A stretch of 64,000 nucleotides of DNA from JAFCCL01 sp041645325 (GCA_041645325.1 JBAZQI010000002.1:14538-78537), one strand, 5' to 3'; positions 17,092 through 26,030 are shown, counted from the first letter of the stretch. Numbers and translations: made by a program. The notes: a model not told the origin generated them from the sequence alone.

Positions 17092-17745
17092 ATGAAAAAG
17101 GACCTTGTGAGTTCCTTTGAACAGTTGCAGAAAATGCTTCCCCCTGGCCTTGCAATAGAAAACGAAGCCGCAAGGGTTGCTGCGCTCAAACATTACCTTT
17201 CAAAGGGCGGCGTAATACACATTGCTCCAAGCGAAAGCGGCTGGCCAAAATTGCTGTACCCCACAAAAGCCCATTTGAGGAAAAAAATCGACGAAACAAG
17301 GGCACTGCGCACCCAGTATTACAGGCGCCTTGAAAGCTGGCAGCACAAGTTTGACGGCGCAAAAAGCTACCACCAGGTGCACAGCATAAAAAAGCTCAAA
17401 GAGCCATTGTACTGGAAACACATGGCCAAATGCATGGTTGATGCAGACTACAGGTCAGACGCCGGCAAGGTAAATCTGCCTGTGCACCTTGTTGCCGACC
17501 CAAGGTGGAAGCCAATGGTCAAAACCTTTATCTCAGACCTGGACTACAGGAAACAGCTTGTTCAAACAGTTGACGAAAGCATTGTCTACAAAAACGACAA
17601 AAGGGTGGCGCAATACGCAGACCTGCTCCAGGACTTCAGGATGGAACAAAGCAACCGCAAAATAGGTGAACTCAATCAAAAGCTTGCAGCCCTTGACGCG
17701 GACATAACCGCAATGCAAGAACTCGCAAGATGGGCAAGCTTTTAG
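17092..17745 (+). CDS. Soluble protein of unknown function (217 aa)
   Basis: Not recognised. No signal or TM segment, so cytoplasmic. The sequence is mostly helical and rich in Lys, Gln, Tyr and Trp. A helical pair in the middle (RKKIDETRALRTQYYRRLES) and a C-terminal coiled coil (EQSNRKIGELNQKLAALDAD) suggest oligomerisation. A central patch with several aromatic and His residues (KSYHQVHSIKKLKEPLYWKH) is the most conserved-looking part. It is convergent with the small basic gene at 18150, with hairpin array C between them. Confidence 0.6.
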   Translation: MKKDLVSSFEQLQKMLPPGLAIENEAARVAALKHYLSKGGVIHIAPSESGWPKLLYPTKAHLRKKIDETRALRTQYYRRLESWQHKFDGAKSYHQVHSIKKLKEPLYWKHMAKCMVDADYRSDAGKVNLPVHLVADPRWKPMVKTFISDLDYRKQLVQTVDESIVYKNDKRVAQYADLLQDFRMEQSNRKIGELNQKLAALDADITAMQELARWASF

Positions 17746-18035
17746 AAGCCTTTCTTTCTAAAAGCCTTTTAATAAAAGGCTTGCGAAAAACGATGGCGAA
17801 AAATGCTTCGCGAGAAAGAAAGCCTCCTGGCAAAACCATTGGTTTTGAAAGGCCCAGCAAAGCTGCAGCTTTGCCGGGTGGGAAAGAAAGCTTTTTGCTT
17901 CGCAAAAAGAAGCCTTTTTTTCTGCTGAAAAACCTTAGAGATGCTTTAGCATCTCTTACGGTTTCTGAACCTTATAGGTTCAGAAAAAGCCTTGGGAAAA
18001 AATGCGCTAATTTTTTGCTAAGCATTTTTTTCCAT
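17746..18035. repeat. Intergenic hairpin array C (CCTTGGGAA family)
   Basis: The gap between two convergent genes (about 400 bases to 18149) is filled for its first 290 bases with palindromes: AAGCCTTTT/AAAAGGCTT (17762-17781), GCAAAGCTGCAGCTTTGC (17857-17874), CTTTTTGC/GCAAAAAG (17891-17909), AGAGATGC/GCATCTCT (17937-17956) and TTTCTGAACCT/AGGTTCAGAAA (17962-17986), then the core CCTTGGGAA (17990-17998) and ATGCGCTAA/TTGCTAAGCAT. Bases 17929-17999 are a near copy of 5005-5075. From 18036 to 18149 only degenerate traces are seen (a TACGAGGC match to arrays A and E). Confidence 0.85.
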
Positions 18036-18149
18036 TTCAGCGGATTCTTATTTTTCCGTTTGCAATTGCCTGCAGGAAGTCCATATCAAGGCTGCCCGGG
18101 TTACGAGGCCTTGCCAGGAAAATTTTTGCAGCAGTTTTGCCGGCAGCTT

Positions 18150-18413
18150 CTAGCGCCTTCCGATTCTATTTCTTCCTCTACTAATTTGCCCCAGTAAATC
18201 GCTATCGATTTTTGAAATGTCATGATGCCTTTCCATTATTATTTTTGCAGCTTCTTGTGCGCCAATCTTATTTGCGCGCATCAAATCCTCGACCAGCTTG
18301 GAAGTGTAGCCGATTTTATCTATTTTGGTTTCACCCACCAGGGGTTTTCCCGTTTGAGTCACTCGCCGTCTTTTTACCTTTCTTACCCTTCTCATAATTG
18401 CGTGTTTCACCAT
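18150..18413 (-). CDS. Small basic protein (87 aa), unknown
   Basis: Begins MVKHAIMRRVRKVKRRRVTQ, an extremely basic arm, then TGKPLVGETKID and a helical domain (YTSKLVEDLMRANKIGAQEA ... HHDISKIDSDLLGQISRGRN). It is likely cytoplasmic and nucleic-acid or ribosome binding by composition only. No family was recognised; it does not match the small ribosomal proteins I considered (for example eS17). A TATA-like ATTTAAAC lies about 24 bases before the ATG, which supports this start over the Met at residue 7. Confidence 0.6.
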   Translation of the reverse strand: MVKHAIMRRVRKVKRRRVTQTGKPLVGETKIDKIGYTSKLVEDLMRANKIGAQEAAKIIMERHHDISKIDSDLLGQISRGRNRIGRR

Positions 18414-18547
18414 TAGCCATATGCTTTTCGCTGTTTAAATTTGTTTCTTTTCCAGATGCTCTGGGTTAAACCCTTTTTTTTACGCAATCCGCCGCAAAAA
18501 ATCGCATAGCAAAGTAATAAATTCCAGTTTCGCTTTCTTTCTTTGCA

Positions 18548-19069
18548 ATGAGCTCCAAAAAAATCGCCTTAATGCTTTCAGCCATGTTCGCGCTTTTGCT
18601 GTGCGCAAGCGTGTTTGCGGACTTTCAGGTTTCTTCCTTTGAAATTGACCACAGCAAGGTTTTCGTGGCGTCGGGTTCATCAGAGCCGGTTGTTGCCGCT
18701 GTTTCGGTTCGCAATCTGGGCTCAAGCGCAGGCAATGCGCGCCTTGAGGTAATTGTCAAAGACGACGATGGAACGGCAATGCTCACTCAAATCGTGCTAA
18801 TAAACAACCTTGCGGCCGGTGGCACCAGGGCACTTGGCGCCGCAGACGGCCTTGTTTTTGTCATCCCAGGCGCTTGGGACGCCGGCAATTACACTTTTTA
18901 TGCAAGTGTTTACGATGCAAGCGACAATTTCCTTGATGACCAAAAAATCAGGATTCTGACCCTTCAAATCGACAAGCCTGCTGTCATTCCCGAATTCCAG
19001 GCAATCCTGCTTCCACTGGTTGCGTTTTCTGTCCTTGCCATGCTTTTCTTGTCCGGAAAGCGGAAATGA
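18548..19069 (+). CDS. Exported CARDB-like protein with PEF-type C-terminal sorting signal
   Basis: 173 residues. Signal peptide (MSSKKIALMLSAMFALLLCASVFA), one CARDB-like beta sandwich (VSSFEIDHSKVFVASGSSEP, VSVRNLGSSAGNARLEVIV, GNYTFYASVYD), then IPEFQAILLPLVAFSVLAML and the basic end SGKRK. The PEF motif, single hydrophobic helix and basic cluster are the three parts of archaeal PEF-CTERM-type signals processed by archaeosortases, and an archaeosortase gene is present at 48336. It should be cut near the PEF motif and lipid-linked or released at the surface. TAATAAATT about 29 bases before the ATG suggests a leaderless mRNA. Confidence 0.75.
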   Translation: MSSKKIALMLSAMFALLLCASVFADFQVSSFEIDHSKVFVASGSSEPVVAAVSVRNLGSSAGNARLEVIVKDDDGTAMLTQIVLINNLAAGGTRALGAADGLVFVIPGAWDAGNYTFYASVYDASDNFLDDQKIRILTLQIDKPAVIPEFQAILLPLVAFSVLAMLFLSGKRK

Positions 19070-19084
19070 ACATGCACCACCTAG

Positions 19085-19093
19085 CTTTAAATA
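19085..19093 (+). promoter_or_regulatory. TATA-like box of metalloprotease lipoprotein 2
   Basis: CTTTAAATA is centred 28 bases before the ATG at 19117. Confidence 0.55.
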
Positions 19094-19116
19094 TTTCCTG
19101 CCCCTTCTTTTAGCTG

Positions 19117-20979
19117 ATGAAAAAAGGTTTTGTTTTTATTTTGCTTTTGCTTGCATTGCTTTTGTCAAGCGGGTGCATTCAGCCACCAGTCTGCGGAAAC
19201 GGAGCATGCGAAACAGGAGAGAATCAACAAAACTGCCCACAAGACTGTGGAACAAGTCCAACGCACTTTGAATGCCAAAACCAAAAATGTGCAATTGTTC
19301 AAGGCGCGGGAGTTGATAAATGCCAGACAGACAAACAATGCCTAACTATTCCGGAAAAACACAACGAGTGCAATGAACAACAACAATGCATTGAAATATC
19401 AGGAAGCGGACCGAATGAATGCCAAAGCAGTACTGAATGCAAGCTGCCAAAGTCAGGTAATATTAATTTTGTTAAAATCCATGAAGGCACATATACAGGC
19501 ACAAAAATAAACTTATATTTTGTTAATTTTGGTTACCCCTCAGACAACTATGCCTCTTTTGTTTATGATGTCAACTACGCATTGTTTGCTGATGATTCTT
19601 TCGAAGGAAAAAGACAAAGAGGTCTTCTCAATGCAGAGCCATTTAAAACTTACAAAGAAAGATTTGACATTTATCAACTAAAAAAAATATTGGATGGGGA
19701 GGAAATAGGTTGCGGTGATTCGTGCAACATGATGGATGTGACCGTTTTTATAGAGTCTGCTGATGGGCTAAACCTTGGAAAGTGTTCCAATGATTACTCT
19801 TTAATTGATGACAAATATTCTCTTGTTAATTGCAATGAATTTGTCCTCTTAATTAAAACACTTCCCTCCGGTTGGCAAGTAACGGCTGATAATGAATATA
19901 TGCCTATACAAACGGGGATTGAATCCCGCCTCGAAATATTTTTACATGAAATGGGGCATTTATTTGGCGGCATTAGGGATGAATATGACGAAGGTTATAA
20001 CCAAGTATTACAACAGACGGGCGAATATGACAACTTAAATTCCTTAAGCGTGTCACTTGAAGGGCAAAATTGCGATGTCAGGCCTGGCTGCCCAAGCTGG
20101 TGCAGTGGACCGGCAAAAAAAGTTCAAATAACAGGCGCGTGCACTTACAGTACGACTGAAAGCGCGTGCAATTCAAACTATGCTGACAGCTGTGTGTGGA
20201 TTACAAATCCAGAATTAGTTGATTATTTTGGGTCAAATTGCATTCCACAATGGCCTAGCGGGGATGTTCTTTCATGGAATAGCGGGAATCAATGCGGTGA
20301 AGAATTAGGCTGTTACTATGGTTGTGATGGTTTTGGTTGGAGACCAACTAAAATTTCCCTTTATGGCCCGAATCTTTATATGTGGGATTCTGTTGAATGG
20401 AATAATTATACAAAAGATGGCCTTGAACCTTTTAATTCAATTCAAAAAAAAATGATTAATGAGAAAATAGAAAAAAATACAAATTACGTTAGCGGCAATG
20501 ACATCCCGATCAGCACTGAAGTAGCAAGGACTAGAATGGTTTGGGACTTGCCTGAACTTACCGGATTTATCCCTGGCGGAATGTGGAATTTGAGCAAATC
20601 TGAAACCCAAACCATTTATCACATCGATTTGCGTTATATTAAAGTAGACCAAAGGTCAGAATTTGCGCTCGACATCATTGAAGACCCCGCCTCTATGATA
20701 GTTACTGCACTACCAGACTCATTTTTGGATGAAAAAGTAAGTGAAGCACGAGGCATATGGAAAGATATATCATTGAAGGAAATTAATGGCAACAAGATTT
20801 TTGAAGGGACAACAGATGCTTCGGCAGGAAAACAAAAATATGCCTTGTGGATATCTGAAGACAATTTTGTTAGGGGCTGGAACGGCAATGATGAAGGCAC
20901 TGTTATTGATGATGCCTTATTTGATGCTCTTCTAAACGCATACCTTAAAAAATACCCCTCAACATACGGGCGCGGATAG
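19117..20979 (+). CDS. Cys-rich lipoprotein with M64-like zinc metalloprotease domain (paralogue 2)
   Basis: 620 residues. Lipoprotein signal ending LLLSSGC, then one CGNGACETGENQQNCPQDC module and two short HFECxNQxC / HNECNEQQQC repeats, fewer than in paralogue 1. The catalytic motif is HEMGHLFGGIRDEY, first His at residue 277, the HExxHxxGxxxDE pattern of M64 peptidases. Downstream lies a Cys-rich insert (around 325-410) absent from paralogue 1. Base composition of the catalytic part is more AT-rich than the flanking housekeeping genes, as in the other two paralogues. Extracellular, lipid-tethered; substrate unknown. Confidence 0.82.
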   Translation: MKKGFVFILLLLALLLSSGCIQPPVCGNGACETGENQQNCPQDCGTSPTHFECQNQKCAIVQGAGVDKCQTDKQCLTIPEKHNECNEQQQCIEISGSGPNECQSSTECKLPKSGNINFVKIHEGTYTGTKINLYFVNFGYPSDNYASFVYDVNYALFADDSFEGKRQRGLLNAEPFKTYKERFDIYQLKKILDGEEIGCGDSCNMMDVTVFIESADGLNLGKCSNDYSLIDDKYSLVNCNEFVLLIKTLPSGWQVTADNEYMPIQTGIESRLEIFLHEMGHLFGGIRDEYDEGYNQVLQQTGEYDNLNSLSVSLEGQNCDVRPGCPSWCSGPAKKVQITGACTYSTTESACNSNYADSCVWITNPELVDYFGSNCIPQWPSGDVLSWNSGNQCGEELGCYYGCDGFGWRPTKISLYGPNLYMWDSVEWNNYTKDGLEPFNSIQKKMINEKIEKNTNYVSGNDIPISTEVARTRMVWDLPELTGFIPGGMWNLSKSETQTIYHIDLRYIKVDQRSEFALDIIEDPASMIVTALPDSFLDEKVSEARGIWKDISLKEINGNKIFEGTTDASAGKQKYALWISEDNFVRGWNGNDEGTVIDDALFDALLNAYLKKYPSTYGRG

Positions 20980-21156
20980 CAGTACCGTTTGCCCGCCATG
21001 CAAATCTGGAATGCGCCCCGATTCCGCCATTAAACCCCAAAAAAGCATGCAAAAATCCTGAAATTAAAATCCTGATTATTGGAAACTGTTCTGCAGAATA
21101 AGTTCCGATCTTTTTTATTCTGCCTTTTCTTCGACTTCGCCTTTTCTTACAATATG

Positions 21157-21165
21157 TTTTAAATA
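21157..21165 (+). promoter_or_regulatory. TATA-like box of metalloprotease lipoprotein 3
   Basis: TTTTAAATA is centred 29 bases before the ATG at 21190. The remaining gap (20980-21156) shows nothing else clear. Confidence 0.5.
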
Positions 21166-21189
21166 GCGGCTAATTCTTATGATATTGCA

Positions 21190-22875
21190 ATGAAAAAAGA
21201 ATTTTTGCTTGTTTCTTTGCTTGTTGCGGCGCTTGCATTAAGCGGGTGCATTCAGCAGCCGGTTTGCGGAAACGGAGCATGCGAAGCAGGCGAGAATCAA
21301 CAAAACTGCATGGAGGATTGCAAACTGACTGATGCAAATTGTTCTGATGGAACTACAGATGGAAGTTGTTCAATAACAAATGGCTTGCTTTGCAATAATG
21401 GAAAGCTTGAAATGAACTGTGAAAAGTGCGTTTGCACTCCATTAATCGCTTGTTCTGGAGGCAATTGTGGAAAAAGAAATGTTGCAGAAGCAAACTATAA
21501 TTGCACTTTTTGCAATGGTTTTTGCTTTGCAACGGATTCCCGGCTAAAGTCAATGTGTGAAAATAGTGTCTTTTATGAATGGAATCCTGAAAATGGCGAA
21601 GGAAAATCTTGTTTGACAGACCAAGATTGCACTTTGAGAGATTATCCACGGTGTGTGAAAAATGTTTGTTTACAGTCACTTCTGCATGAATATCCAACAA
21701 AAATCGCAGTATCTTACCCGCGTTATGTTCAACAAAACAAACCGTTTTCATTTAAAGTAGATGTGGAAAATACCACTACGACACAGTTAACGTTCAGGCT
21801 ATTTGATGTTTTTACCAGCTACTACAATCAGCAGGACAAAAAAATTGGATTTGATGAATACAAGGAAATAGCGCCAAAAAGCAAAGCTAGTTTTGAGATA
21901 ACAAGCCCTGGATTAGATGAAGTTTCAGCAGCATCAACGGTTTTCTTTAGATATAACATGCAACAGGACCGCCAGATATACGGCTCTTTTGGCTGGGAGT
22001 CTTTTGAGCATGGCCCAATAATTGTTGGGACTTGCCCTGAATCAGAAACAGAAATCTGTGGCGATTTGAAATATTGCCCAAAAGACAGGTTGGGCATCTG
22101 CTCAAATGGCATATTTTACCCTGTTGAACCAGGAACAGCCTGCAGCACCAATTCCGATTGCGAAAGCGGGCTTTCTGTTTGCCTGAACCATTCGTGCAGA
22201 GCAACTAACACACAATATGGGTTAAATCCCTACATTAAAAATGAAGTGGGGATATTGGGAATTTTTATTTACAATGATAATGCTAAATTCGAAATCGAAA
22301 AAAAAACTAAGAATGCCGATTTGAAATGGCTAACTGATAGCGCTAACGCGTGGGTTAAATCAGAAAGGGCATATTGGAATGCAACAAACGATTTTGATTT
22401 AGAGTTCACGGCAATAGAAAAAGAATGCAAGTTAGATAAAAAGCAATACCTTGAATTGTTTAAGTCTTGTGAATCTGGTGAAACAAGGAATTGCACTGAA
22501 AAAGAACTTGCTGCTTGTGGCATAGAACAAAAATTTGATGTAATAGCAATGCACGAATTTTTTGAAGAGGGATTATTGGACCAAGAAATAACTGATGAAT
22601 TAATCAGGATAGGTTATCCTGGCTCTGCAGGATTAAATGAGGGAAACATCGTTAGATTTAGCTATAATACTGGCGATGAAGGAAAGACAAATTCTGTGCT
22701 GATTCACGAAACTTTACACTCATTTGGAGAACAGGACCTGTATATAACAAACAAACAATATAATTCATTGTATCAAGAAAGAAACTGCAATCTGTATAAT
22801 GCAATCTGGTCTGCCTTTGACAATAATCCGCACCTTTGCGAATTAGAAGCGAAATTAATCGGATGGAAGCAATAA
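21190..22875 (+). CDS. Cys-rich lipoprotein with HExxHxxGxxD metalloprotease motif (paralogue 3)
   Basis: 561 residues. Lipoprotein signal ending LALSGC and one CGNGACEAGENQQNCMEDC module, nearly the same as in paralogue 2, so the N-termini are recent duplicates. The middle is Cys-rich and different. The active site is HETLHSFGEQD with the first His at residue 506, close to the C-terminus. This is HExxHxxGxxD, where Asp at position 11 would be the third zinc ligand as in snapalysin-type enzymes, and not the HExxHxxGxxxDE of paralogues 1 and 2. So the anchor module is shared but the protease domain differs. Confidence 0.75.
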   Translation: MKKEFLLVSLLVAALALSGCIQQPVCGNGACEAGENQQNCMEDCKLTDANCSDGTTDGSCSITNGLLCNNGKLEMNCEKCVCTPLIACSGGNCGKRNVAEANYNCTFCNGFCFATDSRLKSMCENSVFYEWNPENGEGKSCLTDQDCTLRDYPRCVKNVCLQSLLHEYPTKIAVSYPRYVQQNKPFSFKVDVENTTTTQLTFRLFDVFTSYYNQQDKKIGFDEYKEIAPKSKASFEITSPGLDEVSAASTVFFRYNMQQDRQIYGSFGWESFEHGPIIVGTCPESETEICGDLKYCPKDRLGICSNGIFYPVEPGTACSTNSDCESGLSVCLNHSCRATNTQYGLNPYIKNEVGILGIFIYNDNAKFEIEKKTKNADLKWLTDSANAWVKSERAYWNATNDFDLEFTAIEKECKLDKKQYLELFKSCESGETRNCTEKELAACGIEQKFDVIAMHEFFEEGLLDQEITDELIRIGYPGSAGLNEGNIVRFSYNTGDEGKTNSVLIHETLHSFGEQDLYITNKQYNSLYQERNCNLYNAIWSAFDNNPHLCELEAKLIGWKQ

Positions 22876-22966
22876 AAAAATGACCAAAAAAAACAAAACT
22901 TGATTTTTTTACAAGAAATATTCATCATTTTGGCTAAAAACATCCTTCCAATCAAAAAAAGGAAAG

Positions 22967-22975
22967 AATAAATAA
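22967..22975 (+). promoter_or_regulatory. TATA-like box of the 194-aa lipoprotein gene
   Basis: AATAAATAA is centred 28 bases before the ATG at 22999. Confidence 0.45.
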
Positions 22976-22998
22976 TCCAATCCCCCATATTTTAGCAA

Positions 22999-23583
22999 AT
23001 GAACAAGTATTTCCTGATTTTTTTATTCTGCCTTTTGGTTTTTGCAAGCGGCTGCATCCAGTCGCAGCAGCCCGTGGGGCAGAACCGCATTGAAAAATAC
23101 GGCTTCAGCCTCGCGCCGCCGCAAAGCGCTGTGTGGTTTGACTGGAAAAACATTCCTTTCGGCGAAACGCTTTTCCAGGCAATGACCGAAGACATGGAGG
23201 GCGAGCCGATGCTGATTCTCCTGAAGCCGGAGGCAGGCGACGGAAACGGCATGAGCGTCATTGCAGTAATGCTTGCCGACAACAATAGCGGCTACAATGA
23301 CGTGAGCCAGATTCCGCAGGAAATGCTTCAGGCCGGTGGCGGCATCACAGGTTTTGGTTCCATTCAGGCAAGCCAGGCAAATAGAATAGGCAGCCTAAAC
23401 TGGATTTTGATGGAAGTTGATCCCACTGATGAAAACAAAGCGCCCTTCATATCAGACATTGCAATAACAATCTGCGGAAAAAAGGTTGCGGCCCTGATTC
23501 TTATGAACGGCCTGCAGGGCCTTGAAGAAAACCGCGCCTACTTTGCAAAGCTTGCAGAATCAGGGCAGTGCAATTCTCCGTAA
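22999..23583 (+). CDS. Small lipoprotein, unknown function
   Basis: 194 residues. Lipoprotein signal MNKYFLIFLFCLLVFASGC with the lipobox Cys at 19, then a globular domain with an aromatic start (YGFSLAPPQSAVWFDWKN) and no further recognisable motif. The Gly/Asn-rich middle (NNSGYNDVSQIPQEML) and a final pair of beta strands (ITICGKKVAALILM) suggest a small alpha/beta fold of the kind used by PsbP/Mog1-like or DcrB-like lipoproteins, but that is only a resemblance. It lies just before the Hel308 gene, whose promoter overlaps its 3' end region. Confidence 0.65.
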   Translation: MNKYFLIFLFCLLVFASGCIQSQQPVGQNRIEKYGFSLAPPQSAVWFDWKNIPFGETLFQAMTEDMEGEPMLILLKPEAGDGNGMSVIAVMLADNNSGYNDVSQIPQEMLQAGGGITGFGSIQASQANRIGSLNWILMEVDPTDENKAPFISDIAITICGKKVAALILMNGLQGLEENRAYFAKLAESGQCNSP

Positions 23584-23610
23584 TTCACCGGAAGCCCGCT
23601 TTAAATTTCC

Positions 23611-23618
23611 TTTAAATG
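23611..23618 (+). promoter_or_regulatory. TATA-like box of the Hel308 gene
   Basis: TTTAAATG is centred 27-28 bases before the ATG at 23642, supporting that start and a leaderless mRNA. Confidence 0.5.
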
Positions 23619-23641
23619 CCTTTTCCCAAAGGGCATTATTT

Positions 23642-25759
23642 ATGGACGCGGAAAAGCAGGCGCTTGAATTAAGCGGCATTGAATCCTTCAACCCGATGCA
23701 GGTTGCCGCGCTTAAAAAAAACTGGCGCGGCAAAAGCCTTGTGGTTTCAGCCCCGACGGCTTCCGGAAAAACCCTTCTTGCGGAAATAGCTTCCATTGAT
23801 TCTATTGCCAACAGGCAGCAAAAGGTGATTTACACAGGGCCTTTGAGGGCGCTTGCCTCGGAACACTTTTCTGAATTCAAAAAAAAGTACTCAAAGGAAT
23901 TGAAAATAAGGGCCGCCCTGAGCACAGGCGACCTTGACGGCAGCAGCTCCCATCTTCAGAATTACGACATCATTTTTTCAACTTTTGAAAAACTGGACAG
24001 CCTTCAGAGGCATAAGGCGAACTGGCTTGGGGCAGTAGGGCTTCTTGTCATTGATGAGGTTCATTCCCTCGGAAGTGACAGGGGCCCGACAATAGAGGTT
24101 GCGGTTACAAAGCTCAGAATGCTCAATCCTGGGCTGAGGGTGCTTGCCCTGAGCGCAACCATTCCGAATGCGCACGAGCTTTCGGACTGGCTTGAGGCAG
24201 AGCTTATTGAAAGCGATTACAGGCCTGTGCCGCTTGAAGAAGGCATTTTTTTCAACGGCAAGGTGCATTATGCTTCAGGGCAAAGCGAATCCTTTGGCCT
24301 GAAAGAGCCGATAAAGGCGCTTGTAAAGGACACGGTTTTTGCCAAGGGAAAGCAGGCGCTTGTTTTTGCAAACACGAGGAAAAATGCGGAAAGCATTGCC
24401 ATAAAGCTAGCCCCTTTTGTTGAAAAGGCATTGCGGGAAAAGGAGAAAAATGAACTGAAAAAGGAAAGCGATTCATTGCTTGGCATTCTTGAGCAGCCCA
24501 CCGAGCAGTGCAGAAAGCTTTCCTCGCTTGTTGCAAGCGGCGTTGCGTTCCACCATGCAGGCCTTCTTTCGGGCCAGCGCACCCTGATTGAGAACGCGTT
24601 CCGCTCGAACAAAATCAAGGTTATTGCCGCAACGCCAACACTTGCGGCCGGGGTAAATTTGCCGAGCCATACTGTGATAATTCCTTCGCTTTACCGCTAC
24701 ACCGCAGGGGGAATGGCAAGAATTCCTGTTTCGGAATTCAAGCAGCAAATTGGAAGGGCAGGCAGGCCAAAATATGACAAGGAGGGCAGGGGAATTGTTG
24801 TGGCAAGGTGCGAGGCTGAAAAGGACGAGCTTTTTGAGGAATACATTTGCGGCAAGGTGGAGCCTGTTGAGTCAAGGCTTGGCGTTGAGCCTGTGCTGAG
24901 AATGCATGTGCTTGCCCTGGTGGCAAGCGGCTTTGTTTTTGATTTGGCAAGCATGGGCGATTTTTTCAAAAAAACGCTGTATGCAAAGCAATTCAGCAAC
25001 ATGCAGGCGCTGTTTGAAAAGCTGCAATCTGTTTTGCAGCAGCTTGTAGAAATGGGCTTTATTGAAGCAAATGAAAAGCGCATTTCGGCAACAGTTTTGG
25101 GGCAAAGGGTGAGCGAGCTTTACCTTGACCCTCAAAGCGCCTTTGAAATGATAAGCGCGATGAAGGCAAGCGCAAAATTCACGCCTTTTTCATACCTTTT
25201 CATTTTGTGCAACTGCTCGGAAATGATGCCCTGGCTTTCGGTTCCAAAGGCAAAGGAGCCGGAATTGTGGGAGCAGTTGCAGCTCTCCAAGCCGCAGATG
25301 CCGATTGACCTTGATAGGGAAATGTACTTTGACCTGAATCTTTTGAAAAAATTCAACACGGCTGAAATGCTTGAAAAATGGATTGACGAATCCTTTGAAC
25401 AATCCATAATGGAAGACTTCAAGACCCAGCCAGGCATTCTCCACTCAAAGCTAAGCATCTGCGACTGGCTGTGCTATTCTTCCCTTGAAATTGCAAAGCT
25501 TTTGTCTTTGGAAAATCACTTCTTGCCATTGTCAAGGCTGAGGAAAAGGCTCAAGTATGGCGTCAGGGAAGAGCTTTTGCCGCTTACCAACGTAAGGCAT
25601 ATCGGAAGGGTGAGGGCAAGAAAACTGTGGAGAAGCAACATAAGAAGCGTTGCAGAGCTCAAAAATGCTGATTTGAAGGACCTTGGCAGGATTCTCGGGC
25701 CTGCTGTTGCTGAAAAGGTCAAAAGCGCATTGGGGCAAAGACTTATTCCATTAAACTGA
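23642..25759 (+). CDS. hel308: Hel308-type Ski2-like DNA helicase
   Basis: 705 residues. Superfamily 2 helicase acting on stalled replication forks. Motifs in order: APTASGKTLLAE (I), TGPLRALASE (Ia), DEVHSLG (II), ALSATIPN (III), VFANTRKNAE (IV), ATPTLAAGVNLPSH (V) and QQIGRAGRPKYD (VI). A winged helix and ratchet region follow, then a C-terminal helix-hairpin-helix (RHIGRVRARKLWRSNI). Start at MDAEKQALELSGIESFNPMQ; a longer frame would overlap the preceding lipoprotein gene and is not supported. Hel308 proteins are usually about 700 residues. Confidence 0.92.
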   Translation: MDAEKQALELSGIESFNPMQVAALKKNWRGKSLVVSAPTASGKTLLAEIASIDSIANRQQKVIYTGPLRALASEHFSEFKKKYSKELKIRAALSTGDLDGSSSHLQNYDIIFSTFEKLDSLQRHKANWLGAVGLLVIDEVHSLGSDRGPTIEVAVTKLRMLNPGLRVLALSATIPNAHELSDWLEAELIESDYRPVPLEEGIFFNGKVHYASGQSESFGLKEPIKALVKDTVFAKGKQALVFANTRKNAESIAIKLAPFVEKALREKEKNELKKESDSLLGILEQPTEQCRKLSSLVASGVAFHHAGLLSGQRTLIENAFRSNKIKVIAATPTLAAGVNLPSHTVIIPSLYRYTAGGMARIPVSEFKQQIGRAGRPKYDKEGRGIVVARCEAEKDELFEEYICGKVEPVESRLGVEPVLRMHVLALVASGFVFDLASMGDFFKKTLYAKQFSNMQALFEKLQSVLQQLVEMGFIEANEKRISATVLGQRVSELYLDPQSAFEMISAMKASAKFTPFSYLFILCNCSEMMPWLSVPKAKEPELWEQLQLSKPQMPIDLDREMYFDLNLLKKFNTAEMLEKWIDESFEQSIMEDFKTQPGILHSKLSICDWLCYSSLEIAKLLSLENHFLPLSRLRKRLKYGVREELLPLTNVRHIGRVRARKLWRSNIRSVAELKNADLKDLGRILGPAVAEKVKSALGQRLIPLN

Positions 25760-25781
25760 GCCGTTTTTGCTCAAGGCACTT

Positions 25782-26030
25782 TTCCCAAGGCTTTTTCTGA
25801 AGGAAAAAGGCTTAGCAACGCATCAGCGTTGCTGTTTTCCCAAGGCTTTTTCCGAAGGAAAAAGGCTTAGCAACGCATCAGCGTTGCTGTTTTCCCAAGG
25901 CTTTTTTCAACAGAAAAAAGGCTTTGCGCGAAGCGCATTTTTCCCAAGGCTTTTTCTGAAGGAAAAAGGCTTAGCAACGCATCAGCGTTGCTGTTTTCCC
26001 AAGGCTTTTTGCCAACAGGCAAAAAGGCTT
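25782..26030. repeat. Tandem hairpin array D: three 55-base units plus two variants
   Basis: Units begin TTCCCAAGG (the complement of the CCTTGGGAA core). Copies at 25782-25836, 25837-25891 and 25941-25995 are identical except one base in the second. Each contains CTTTTTC TGAA GGAAAAAGG and the perfect hairpin AGCAACGC ATCA GCGTTGCT. A 49-base variant (25892-25940) keeps the core and first hairpin but replaces the second with TGCGCGAAGCGCA. A final partial unit (25996-26030) has GCCTTTTTG-type arms. It translates without stops in one frame, but this is repetition, not a gene. Confidence 0.9.

Noticed and set aside
18150..18413. Ribosomal protein eS17
   Set aside because: Similar size and charge, but the characteristic eS17 sequence features are not present.
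23522..23641. Longer N-terminus for Hel308 overlapping the lipoprotein gene
   Set aside because: The extension shows no helicase similarity and covers the TATA-like box 27-28 bases before the ATG at 23642.
25782..26030. CRISPR array
   Set aside because: The units abut one another without unique spacers and are made of hairpins; no cas genes are near.
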